A DNA stretch of 50,572 bases from an uncultured beta proteobacterium (lineage in GTDB: Bacteria; Pseudomonadota; Gammaproteobacteria; Burkholderiales; Burkholderiaceae_C), in contig CAIKLM010000181.1 in assembly GCA_903828235.1 (NCBI GenBank), positions 1 to 50,572 of the forward strand, in the 5' to 3' direction. The translations under genes were made by a program, and so were the position numbers. The notes under the pieces are model-generated. The model was not told the origin of the DNA. It did not search any database and saw only the letters and a program-made list of their open reading frames with translations. This document shows positions 19,946 through 27,714 of this stretch, piece after piece (within the stretch, counting starts at the first letter, position 1; each line of letters begins with the position of its first letter).

Positions 19946-21763
19946 ATGAAGCGCCGCGACACCCTGGCCCTGGCCGCCGCTGCCGGCATCGGCAGCCTGG
20001 CCCACCCGCTGGCGCTGGCCAGCGCCCCGGCCGGCGCGCCGCGCGTGCTGCGCACCGCCTTCCCGGTGGCCGAGACCGGCTTCGACCCGGCCCAGGTGTC
20101 GGACATCTACTCGCGCATCATCACCGCCAGCATCTTCGAGGCGCTGTACGGCTACGACCACCTGGCGCGGCCCGCGAAGATCGTGCCCGTCATCGCCGAG
20201 GGCATGCCCGAGGTGGCCGACGAATGGCGCGAGTACACCATCCGCATCAAGCCCGGCATCTTCTTCGCCGACGACCCAGCCTTCAAGGGCCAGCGCCGCG
20301 AACTGGTGGCGCAGGACTACGTCTACGCCATCCTGCGCTTCGCCGACCCGGCCACCAAGAGCCCGCTGTTCTCCAGCGTGCAGAACTGGGGCATCGTGGG
20401 CCTGGACGAGCGCCGCAAGCAGGCCATCGACGCCAAGAAACCCTTCGACTACGACACCCCGCTGGAGGGCCTGCGCGCGCTGGACCGCACCACGCTGCGC
20501 TTCCGCCTGAAGGAGACGCGCCCGCGCTTCGTCGAGAGCCTGTGCGTGGGCGACCTGTACGGCGCCGTGGCGCGCGAGGTGGTGGAGTTCTACGGCGACA
20601 AGATCATGGAGCACCCGGTGGGCACGGGGCCCTTCCGGCTGGGCGCGTGGCGGCGCTCCTCGCGCATCGTGCTCGAGCGCAACCCCGCCTACCGCAAGGT
20701 GCTGTGGCAGGCCACGCCCGCCGCGGGCGACGCCGAGGGGCAGGCCATCGCCAAGAAGCTCGCCGGCCGGCCGCTGCCGCTGCTGGACCGCGTCGAGATC
20801 GACATCATCGAGACCGCGCAGCCGCGCTGGCTGGCCTTCCTGAACGGCCAGCACGACCTGATCGAGCGCATGCCGGCGGAGTTCATCGACCTCGCCATGC
20901 CCGGCGGCAAGACGGCGCCGCACCTGGCCAAGCGCGGCATCCGCGGCGTGCGCACGCTCACCTCCGACATCACCTTCCTGTACTTCAACATGGAAGACCC
21001 GGTGGTGGGCGGCCTGGCGCCCGAGCGCGTGGCGCTGCGCCGCGCCATCAGCCTGGCCACCGACACCGGGCGCGAGATCCGCACGCTGCGCAAGAACATG
21101 GCCATCCCGGCGCAGAGCCCGGTGGCGCCCAACCTGACGGGCTACGACCCGGCCTTCAAGAGCGAGATGAGCACCTACGACCCGGCGCGCGCCCGGGCGC
21201 TGCTCGACCTGTACGGCTGGACCGACCGCAACGGCGACGGCTGGCGCGAGCAGCCCGACGGCAAGCCGCTGGTGCTGCAGATCGCCACGCAGCCCGACCA
21301 GACCAGCCGCGACCTCGACGAGCTGCGCCAGAAGAATCTGCAGGCCGTCGGCATCCGTGTCGAGTTCAAGCCCGCCAAGTGGCCCGAGAACCTGAAGGCC
21401 GGCCGCGCCGGCAAGCTGCAGGTGTGGGCCCTGGCCTCGCTGGCGTCGGCGCCCGACGGGCAGGACATCTTCGCCCGCTACTACGGCCCGCAGAGCGGGC
21501 TGCAGAACATCGCGCGCTTCAAGCTGCCCGAGCTCGACCGCATCTACGACCAGATGTCGCGCCTGCCCGACGGCCCCGAGCGGCTGGCGCTGTTCGAGCA
21601 GGCCAAGAAGCTGGTCGTGGCCTACATGCCCTACAAGCTGGGCGTGCACCGCTACGTGGCCGACCTGATGACCGACCGCGTGGTGGGCTACCGGCGGCCG
21701 CTGTTCTGGCTGAACTGGTACCACCTGGTCGACGTGCTGCCGGGCGGCGACAGCCCCGCCTGA
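19946..21763 (+). CDS. Family 5 extracellular solute-binding protein, copy 2
   Basis: 605 residues, clearly paralogous to the proteins on both sides (same length class, shared YDHLARPAK, RRELVAQDYVY, PVGTGPFRL, QPRWLAFLNGQ, NGDGWRE). The N-terminus MKRRDTLALAAAAGIG has a twin-arginine-like RRDTL motif, whereas copy 1 has a plain Sec signal, so the copies may be exported by different routes. AAGAGAG precedes the ATG. It is 29 nt after copy 1 and 2 nt before copy 3. Divergence in the ligand-binding lobe suggests a different substrate preference for the same permease. Confidence 0.88.
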   Translation: MKRRDTLALAAAAGIGSLAHPLALASAPAGAPRVLRTAFPVAETGFDPAQVSDIYSRIITASIFEALYGYDHLARPAKIVPVIAEGMPEVADEWREYTIRIKPGIFFADDPAFKGQRRELVAQDYVYAILRFADPATKSPLFSSVQNWGIVGLDERRKQAIDAKKPFDYDTPLEGLRALDRTTLRFRLKETRPRFVESLCVGDLYGAVAREVVEFYGDKIMEHPVGTGPFRLGAWRRSSRIVLERNPAYRKVLWQATPAAGDAEGQAIAKKLAGRPLPLLDRVEIDIIETAQPRWLAFLNGQHDLIERMPAEFIDLAMPGGKTAPHLAKRGIRGVRTLTSDITFLYFNMEDPVVGGLAPERVALRRAISLATDTGREIRTLRKNMAIPAQSPVAPNLTGYDPAFKSEMSTYDPARARALLDLYGWTDRNGDGWREQPDGKPLVLQIATQPDQTSRDLDELRQKNLQAVGIRVEFKPAKWPENLKAGRAGKLQVWALASLASAPDGQDIFARYYGPQSGLQNIARFKLPELDRIYDQMSRLPDGPERLALFEQAKKLVVAYMPYKLGVHRYVADLMTDRVVGYRRPLFWLNWYHLVDVLPGGDSPA

Positions 21764-21765
21764 GC

Positions 21766-23568
21766 ATGCCGACGCTGCAGCGCCGACCGCTGCTGCAGGG
21801 CGGCCTGGCCGCCGCGCTGGCGCCCTGGGCCGCGGGCGCGGCGGCGCGCACCGGCCCGAAGGTGCTGCGCATGGCGCTGCCCACGGCCGAGGCGGGCTTC
21901 GACCCGCCGCGCGTGGGCGACCAGAGCTCCGTCGCCGTGCTCGGCGCCATCTTCGAGGCGCCGCTGACCTTCGACTACCTGGCGCGGCCGGCCACGCTCA
22001 GGCCCAACACCGCCGCGGCGCTGCCCGAGGTCAGCGCCGACCACACGCGCATCGTCGTCACGCTCAGGCCCGGCATCCTCTTCGCCGACGACCCGGCCTT
22101 CGGCGGCAGGCCGCGCGAGCTGGTGGCGCAGGACTACGTCTACAGCGTCAAGCGCTTCTACGACCCCGCCATCACCACCGAGCGCCTGTACATCTTCGAG
22201 AACGCCAAGCTCCTGGGCCTGTCGGAGCTGCGCCGCGCCGCCATCGCCGGCAAGACGGCGTTCCCGTACGACGTGGAGGTGCCGGGCATCCGCGCGCTGG
22301 ACCGCTACCGCTTCGAGATCCGCCTCGGCGAGCCCGACCCGCGCTTCGTGCTGCACCTGGCCGTGCCCGCCACCTTCGGCGCCGTGGCGCGCGAGGTGGT
22401 GGAGCGCTACGCCGCCGACCCCATGGCCCACCCGGTGGGCACGGGGCCGTTCCGGCTGGCGCAGTGGCGGCGCAGCTCGCTCATCGTGCTGGAGCGCAAC
22501 CCGCGCTTCCGCGGCGTGCGCTTCGAGGGCACGCCGGCGCCGGGCGACGCCGAGGCCGCCGCCGTGGCCGCGCAGTTGCAGGGCAAGACGCTGCCGCTGC
22601 TGGACCGCGTGGAGCTGTCGGTGATCGTCGAAGACCAGCCGCGCTGGCTGGCCTTCGAGGGCGGCGATCTCGACGCGGTGGTGGTGCCCAGCCCGTTCGC
22701 GCCGCGCGTGGTGCCGGGTGGCCGGCTCGCGCCCTACCTGGCGCAGCAGGGCGTGCAGCTGTCGCGCAGCGTGATGTCGGGCGTGACCTTCAGCTTCTTC
22801 AACTGCGAAGACCCCGTGGTCGGCGGCATCACGCCGGCCCAGGTGGCGCTGCGCCGCGCCATCGGGCTGGCCTGCGACAACCCCGCGCTGCTGGAGCGCG
22901 GCTTCCTGGGCCAGGGCGTGGTGGCGCAGAGCATGGTCGCGCCGTACAACACCGGCTACGACCCGAGGCTGGTGTCCGAGGTGGCGCGCCCGGCGCCGGC
23001 CCGCGCCATGGCGCTGCTCGACCTGTACGGCTTCGTCGACCGCAACGGCGACGGCTGGCGCGAGCGGCCCGACGGCTCGCCCTTGAGCATCGAGCTCGCG
23101 GCGACGGCCGACCAGCGCTCGCGCCTGCTGGCCGAGGTCTGGGAACGCCGCATGACGCAGATCGGGCTGCGCTTCACCTTCGCCTTCATGCCCTTCCCGG
23201 AACTCATCCGCCGCACGCTGGCCGGCAGCCTGCAGATGAGCGCAATGAGCTGGAACAACGGCCCCGACGGCGACTTCTACCTGAGCCTGGCCTACGGCCC
23301 CAACGCCGGCCAGAACAACGACGCGCGCTTCAGGCTGCCGGCCTACGACGCGCTGTACCGCCGCCAGCGCGCCCTGCCCGACGGCCCCGAGCGCTGGGCC
23401 GTCATGGCCGAGGCGCAGCGCATGATGCTGGCCTACATGCCCTACCTGCCGCACCTGCACCAGGTGCTCAACGACGTCAGCCGCCCCTGGGTGCGGGGCT
23501 GGCTGCGGCACCCGGTGGCGGAGCTGCGCTTCCTCCACGCGGACATCCAGGCGGAGCCCTTGCGATGA
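21766..23568 (+). CDS. Family 5 extracellular solute-binding protein, copy 3
   Basis: 600 residues, third member of the tandem. The N-terminus MPTLQRRPLLQGGLAAALAP again resembles a twin-arginine signal. The conserved blocks FDYLARPATL, RELVAQDYVYSVKRFYDP, HPVGTGPFRL and NGDGWRERPDG are present. The ATG lies 2 nt after the stop of copy 2, and the stop overlaps the next ATG as ATGA, so translation of copies 2 and 3 and the acetoacetyl-CoA synthetase is coupled. It is more diverged than copies 1 and 2 are from each other by eye, for instance the lobe II segment VTFSFFNCEDP. Confidence 0.88.
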   Translation: MPTLQRRPLLQGGLAAALAPWAAGAAARTGPKVLRMALPTAEAGFDPPRVGDQSSVAVLGAIFEAPLTFDYLARPATLRPNTAAALPEVSADHTRIVVTLRPGILFADDPAFGGRPRELVAQDYVYSVKRFYDPAITTERLYIFENAKLLGLSELRRAAIAGKTAFPYDVEVPGIRALDRYRFEIRLGEPDPRFVLHLAVPATFGAVAREVVERYAADPMAHPVGTGPFRLAQWRRSSLIVLERNPRFRGVRFEGTPAPGDAEAAAVAAQLQGKTLPLLDRVELSVIVEDQPRWLAFEGGDLDAVVVPSPFAPRVVPGGRLAPYLAQQGVQLSRSVMSGVTFSFFNCEDPVVGGITPAQVALRRAIGLACDNPALLERGFLGQGVVAQSMVAPYNTGYDPRLVSEVARPAPARAMALLDLYGFVDRNGDGWRERPDGSPLSIELAATADQRSRLLAEVWERRMTQIGLRFTFAFMPFPELIRRTLAGSLQMSAMSWNNGPDGDFYLSLAYGPNAGQNNDARFRLPAYDALYRRQRALPDGPERWAVMAEAQRMMLAYMPYLPHLHQVLNDVSRPWVRGWLRHPVAELRFLHADIQAEPLR

Positions 23569-25685
23569 CGACTGCGCTGCCCGTTCCCCGACTCACCCGC
23601 TACCGCGAGTGGCTGGCCGCCGAGCACGGCCTGCGCTTCGCCGACTACGAATCGCTCTGGCGCTGGAGCACCACCGATCTCGATGCCTTCTGGGGCTCGC
23701 TGTGGCGCTGGTTCGACATCGAGTCGCCCACGCCCCCGGCGCCCGGCTCGGCCGTGCTGGCCGACGCGCGCATGCCCGGCGCGGTGTGGTTCCCGGGCAC
23801 GCAGCTGAACTTCGCGCGGCAGGTGCTGCGCCACGGCCCGGCGGCGGACGCGGCCGGCCACCCGGTCGTGGTGTGGCAGACCGAGCGGATGTCCGAGAGC
23901 GGGGTGGCGCCGGCCGAGCTGGCCTGGCCCGAGCTGCAGCGCCGCGTGGCGCTGTTCGCGACCCGGCTGCGCGCCGCCGGCGTGCAGCGCGGCGACCGTG
24001 TCTGCGCCATCCTGCCCAACCGGCCCGAGGCCATCGTGGCCTTCCTGGCCTGCGCCAGCGTGGGCGCCATCTGGAGCATCTGCAGCCCCGACATGGGCCC
24101 GGTGGCCGTGCTCGACCGCTTCCGCCAGATCGAGCCCGTGGTGCTGGTGGCCGTGGACGGCCAGGTCTGGGGCGGCGTCGCCAACGACCGCCGCGCCGTG
24201 CTGCACGAGGTGCTGGCCGGCCTGCCGAGCGTGCGCCACCTCGTCTTCCAGGCCGACGTCGACCCCGGCGCCGACGCGGCGGTCTTCGCGGCGCCGCACC
24301 GCGAGGCGCACCGCTTCGCCGACTGGACCGCCGGCGACGCGCCCGCCGGCTGGGCGCCCGAGTGGCTGCCCTTCGACCACCCGCTGTGGATCGTCTACAG
24401 CAGCGGCACCACCGGCCTGCCCAAGCCCATCGTGCACGGCCACGGCGGCGTGATGCTGGAGATGATGAAGGGCGGCGCGCTGCACAACGACGTCGCGCCC
24501 AGCGTGGAGTTCGGCGAGCGCTTCCACTGGTTCAGCAGCACGGGCTGGATCATGTGGAACGCGCAGGTCGGGGCGCTGCTGGGCGGCACCACCGCCTGCC
24601 TGTACGACGGCAACCCCGGCGGGCCGGTGGCGGGCAGCGGGCGGCCGGCGGACTGGGGCACGCTGTGGCGCTTTGCCGCGGCGGCCGGCGTCACCTGGTT
24701 CGGCGCCGGCGCGGCCTTCTACGCCAGCTGCCTGAAGGCCGGCGTGGTGCCGCAGCGCGAGGCCGACCTGTCGCGCCTGCGCGCCGTGGGCAGCACCGGC
24801 AGCCCGCTGTCGGACGAGGCCTACGCCTGGCTGTGGGAGCACATGCCGCGGCCCGGCGGCCAGCGCATGTGGATCAACCCCATCAGCGGCGGCACCGACT
24901 TCGCCGGCGCGTTCGTCGCCGGCAACCGCGAATTGCCGGTGCACCAGGGCGAGATGCAGTGCCGCAGCCTGGGCGCCGCGGTCGAGGCCTGGAGCGAGGA
25001 CGGCCAGCCGCTGCTGGGCGAGGTGGGCGAGCTGGTGTGCACGAAGCCCATCCCCTCGATGCCGCTGTACTTCTGGGGTGACGCCGACGGCCGCCGCTAC
25101 CACGACAGCTACTTCGACATGTTCCCCGACGAACCCGGAAGACCTGCGGTCTGGCGCCACGGCGACTGGATCCGCCTCGTGCCGCACCCGGAGGACGGCG
25201 CCGTGGGCGCGGTGATCTACGGCCGCAGCGACGCCACCATCAACCGCCACGGCATCCGCATGGGCACCTCCGAGCTGTACCGCGCCGTCGAGGCCGAGCC
25301 CGAGGTTCTCGACAGCCTGGTGGTGGACCTGGAGTTCCTGGGCCGCGAGAGCTGGATGCCCCTGTTCGTGGTGCTGCGCGAGGGCCTGCTGCTCGACGAG
25401 GCGCTGACCGCGCGGCTGAAGGGCGTCATCCGCACGGCGCTGTCGGCGCGCCACGTGCCCAACGAGATCGTGCAGGTCGCGGCCATCCCGCGCACGCTGT
25501 CGGGCAAGAAGATGGAGCTGCCGGTGAAGAAGCTGCTGCTCGGCGCCGACCCGGCCAAGGTGATGAACCGCGACGCCATGGCCAACGCCGACTGCGTGGC
25601 CTGGTTCGTGGCCTACGCCGCGCGGCTGGGCGCGGCGGGCGCGCCCGCGGCCGGCGTCATTCCTTCGTCTGCGACACGATCGTGA
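23565..25685 (+). CDS. Acetoacetyl-CoA synthetase (acetoacetate-CoA ligase)
   Basis: 706 residues. It activates acetoacetate with ATP and CoA to acetoacetyl-CoA. The N-terminal block with FWGSLWRWFDIES is the acetyl-CoA synthetase-like extension. Adenylate-forming motifs follow: YSSGTTGLPKP (278-288), the PISGGTD core and GRSDATINRHGIRMG at the hinge, with the catalytic lysine region LSGKKMELPVKK (Lys648/649). The FAGAFVAGN and GEMQCRSLG stretches are typical of this enzyme rather than acetyl-CoA synthetase. It is coupled by ATGA to the third binding protein, an unusual partner for a transporter. The C-terminus runs about 30 nt antisense into the ompA-like gene. It could equally act on a related 3-oxo acid. 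Confidence 0.88.
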   Translation: MTTALPVPRLTRYREWLAAEHGLRFADYESLWRWSTTDLDAFWGSLWRWFDIESPTPPAPGSAVLADARMPGAVWFPGTQLNFARQVLRHGPAADAAGHPVVVWQTERMSESGVAPAELAWPELQRRVALFATRLRAAGVQRGDRVCAILPNRPEAIVAFLACASVGAIWSICSPDMGPVAVLDRFRQIEPVVLVAVDGQVWGGVANDRRAVLHEVLAGLPSVRHLVFQADVDPGADAAVFAAPHREAHRFADWTAGDAPAGWAPEWLPFDHPLWIVYSSGTTGLPKPIVHGHGGVMLEMMKGGALHNDVAPSVEFGERFHWFSSTGWIMWNAQVGALLGGTTACLYDGNPGGPVAGSGRPADWGTLWRFAAAAGVTWFGAGAAFYASCLKAGVVPQREADLSRLRAVGSTGSPLSDEAYAWLWEHMPRPGGQRMWINPISGGTDFAGAFVAGNRELPVHQGEMQCRSLGAAVEAWSEDGQPLLGEVGELVCTKPIPSMPLYFWGDADGRRYHDSYFDMFPDEPGRPAVWRHGDWIRLVPHPEDGAVGAVIYGRSDATINRHGIRMGTSELYRAVEAEPEVLDSLVVDLEFLGRESWMPLFVVLREGLLLDEALTARLKGVIRTALSARHVPNEIVQVAAIPRTLSGKKMELPVKKLLLGADPAKVMNRDAMANADCVAWFVAYAARLGAAGAPAAGVIPSSATRS

Positions 25686-26232
25686 CGCGGCGGTTCTCGG
25701 GGGCTGCCGGCTCGCCGGGCTTCATCAGCGCGCTCGAGCCCTTGCCGACGGCGTTGATGCGGTCGGCCGCCAGGCCGTGCGTGGCGGTGAGGTAGTCGCG
25801 CACGCTCTCGGCCCGCGCCTGGCTCAGGCGCAGGTTCAGCTCCTCGCTGCCGCGCGGGTCGGCGTGGCCCTCGATGGTGAACCGCACGCTGGCCAGCTTC
25901 TCGCTCTTCATCGCGGCGGCCAGCACGTCCAGCGCCTTGCGGGCGTCGGGCGTGAGGTCGGCCTTGCCGGTGACGAAGGTGACCAGGATCGAGGCCTTGG
26001 CCGTCTGCGGCGCCGCTGCGGCGGCGGTGCCGCCGGTGGCCAGGGCGGGGCGCCAGCTGCGCGTGCGCACCGGCGGCGTGAGCGCGTCCACCAGCGTCTG
26101 CTCGCTGACCTGGCTCTCCTTCAGCACCTTTTCCTTCTCGGGCTCGGCGCTCTGCGCCAGGGCGCTGCCGCACGCCAGAGCGGCGGCGACGACGAGGGCA
26201 GACAACAGCGTGGGGCGGGTGATGAGCTTCAT
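25657..26232 (-). CDS. OmpA-domain periplasmic protein
   Basis: 191 residues. The start MKLITRP at 26232 gives a signal peptide ending A-L-A before QSAEPEKEK; an upstream ATG adds ten non-signal residues. A charged and Ala-rich linker (about 26-85) contains LVDALTPPVRTRSWRP. The C-terminal OmpA/MotB peptidoglycan-binding domain is complete: VTFVTGKADLTPDARKALDVL, IEGHADPRGSEELNLRLSQARAESV, INAVGKGSSA and ENRRV. There is no beta-barrel, so it is a soluble or anchored wall-binding protein. It is a paralogue of the OmpA-domain protein at 30278-30970, and PVRTRS recurs in the secreted protein at 29784-30281. The 3' end overlaps the acetoacetyl-CoA synthetase gene by 29 nt. Confidence 0.87.
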   Translation of the reverse strand: MKLITRPTLLSALVVAAALACGSALAQSAEPEKEKVLKESQVSEQTLVDALTPPVRTRSWRPALATGGTAAAAAPQTAKASILVTFVTGKADLTPDARKALDVLAAAMKSEKLASVRFTIEGHADPRGSEELNLRLSQARAESVRDYLTATHGLAADRINAVGKGSSALMKPGEPAAPENRRVTIVSQTKE

Positions 26233-26340
26233 GGCGTGTCTCGCGGCGGGTAAGGGGTGCAAGGGCGGCGGGAGCGTTCCCCGGGATGCTACGCCGCCTG
26301 CTTGGCGGCGTGGCCGGGCCCGGCGCCCCCGATCGGGTGT

Positions 26341-26781
26341 TCAGGCGGCCTTCTGCGGCCTGGCCAGGGTCTTCAGTGCAAAACGACCGTCGTTCTGGAA
26401 CAGCCAGGCCTCGACGACGCCCTGCGTCTGCAGCAGCTGGCGGGCCTGCGGGCTCAGGCCCATGGGGGCGGGCAGGCGCTCGACGCTGGCCAGGGCGCGC
26501 TGCGTCATCTCGGGCTGCTCGGGGTTGTCGCGGAAGACCTCGGCCTTCCAGCGGCCCTGCTCGTCGAGCCTGACGCGCAGCACCACCACGGCGCGCAGCA
26601 GCGCCTGCGGCCGCTCGTCGTGCACGTCGGTGGCGCTGTGCAGGTAGACGGTGCGTGCGAAGTCGCGCACCAGGGCGTCGTGGCCCATCGCGTGGGCCGG
26701 GCCCAGGGTGGCCAGCGCCAGGGCCGCGGCGGCGGCCAGGCGGGCCAGGGCGGCGGCGGGGCGGAAGGTCGGGCGGTTCAT
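26341..26781 (-). CDS. Secreted protein with TonB-C-like domain
   Basis: 146 residues from ATG 26781 with a signal peptide ending A-H-A. The mature part contains VVVLRVRLDEQGRWKAEVFR, then QRALASVERLPAPMGL and VEAWLFQNDGRFALKTL. This order of strand-helix-strand elements resembles the TonB C-terminal fold, in which a W-x-F strand ends the domain, but no TonB membrane anchor or Pro-rich spacer is present. It is therefore probably a free periplasmic protein; the TonB-like assignment is by eye and moderate. It is 108 nt upstream of the OmpA-domain gene in the same direction and divergent from the response regulator. Confidence 0.65.
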   Translation of the reverse strand: MNRPTFRPAAALARLAAAAALALATLGPAHAMGHDALVRDFARTVYLHSATDVHDERPQALLRAVVVLRVRLDEQGRWKAEVFRDNPEQPEMTQRALASVERLPAPMGLSPQARQLLQTQGVVEAWLFQNDGRFALKTLARPQKAA

Positions 26782-26876
26782 CGTGGGCTCCTTGGGGTTC
26801 GCGGCAGCGGCCTCGCGGGGGTCGCTCGGCATGGGCTGGATTACGCCGTCGCCGCGGCGCGCCGAACAGGACACCG

Positions 26877-26885
26877 TGGTATAGG
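26877..26885 (+). promoter_or_regulatory. Extended -10 before the response regulator gene
   Basis: TGGTATAGG gives TG-N-TATAGG, an extended -10 element, about 95 nt upstream of the ATG at 26980. There is no convincing -35, which is compatible with an extended -10 promoter. The region is shared with the divergent leftward gene. Confidence 0.35.
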
Positions 26886-26979
26886 CCGCGGCCGGCTGGC
26901 TGGCGCGGCGTGGCGTCGCCTCCCTCGGGGCGGGGAGCGCGGCTTCCGGGTGGCGCCGCGATGCGGCATCCTTCGCGCC

Positions 26980-27714
26980 ATGAGCACATCCGCCCACCCC
27001 CACGGCTCGCTGCTGCTGGCCGACGACCACGGCCTTGTCCGGCACGGCCTGCAACTGCTGCTGGCCGACGTGCTGCCGCAGCTGCGCGTGCAGCTGGCCA
27101 GCTCGCTGGCCGAGACGCTGCAGGCCCTGTCCACCGCCGGCCGCTTCGACCTGGTGCTGCTCGACCTGACGCTGTCGGACGTGCACGGCCTGGCCGGCCT
27201 GCGCCGGCTGCGCGAGGAGTTCCCCTACGTGCCGGTGGTCATCCTCAGCGCGCAGGACGACCGCGACACCGTGCTGGCGGCGCTCGATGCCGGCGCGATG
27301 GGCTTCATCAGCAAGGCCGCGGCGCCCAGCGAGCTGAAGGAGGCGCTCACGCGCGTGCTGGTCGAGCACCGCATCCACCTGCCGCAGAGCGTCAGCGGCG
27401 GCATGGCCGCGATGCCCGAGGGCGGTGGCCGCGAGCTCAGCGAGCTGGCCGCGCTGGGCCTGACCGAGCGGCAGATCGAGGTGCTGGGCTACGTCGTGCA
27501 GGGCCTGCGCAACAAGGAGATCGCGCGGCTGCTCGACCGCTCCGAGGTCGTCGTCAAGAAGCACGTCACGGCCACGCTGCAGGCCCTGGGCGCGCCCAAC
27601 CGCACCAAGCTGCTGGTGCTGCTGTCGCAGCGCGGCTATCGCGTGCCGTCGATGCGCGCGGCCTCCGCCGGCGGGGGCGCCGGCGAGTCCGCCTCGGACG
27701 ACGGCGACGCATGA
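26980..27714 (+). CDS. LuxR/NarL-type response regulator
   Basis: 244 residues. The receiver domain (about 10-125) has the acidic pair Asp15-Asp16, phosphoacceptor Asp62 in VLLDLTL, the switch Ser90 in VILSA, and Lys112 in FISKAA. A LuxR-type helix-turn-helix follows at about 160-205 (GLTERQIEVLGYVVQGLRNKEIARLL), in which the usual Ser-Val-x-Thr-V segment is replaced by SEVVVKKHVTATLQAL. The C-terminal tail is Gly/Ala/Ser-rich. The stop overlaps the start of the hybrid kinase as ATGA, so kinase and regulator are a pair. Likely targets are the adjacent envelope genes, which is inference. Confidence 0.9.
   Translation: MSTSAHPHGSLLLADDHGLVRHGLQLLLADVLPQLRVQLASSLAETLQALSTAGRFDLVLLDLTLSDVHGLAGLRRLREEFPYVPVVILSAQDDRDTVLAALDAGAMGFISKAAAPSELKEALTRVLVEHRIHLPQSVSGGMAAMPEGGGRELSELAALGLTERQIEVLGYVVQGLRNKEIARLLDRSEVVVKKHVTATLQALGAPNRTKLLVLLSQRGYRVPSMRAASAGGGAGESASDDGDA

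Noticed and set aside
25681..25688. Isolated CGTGACGC octamers, here and at other positions, as further regulator sites
   Set aside because: They are single copies within coding sequence, without the second repeat at 11-bp spacing or a -10.
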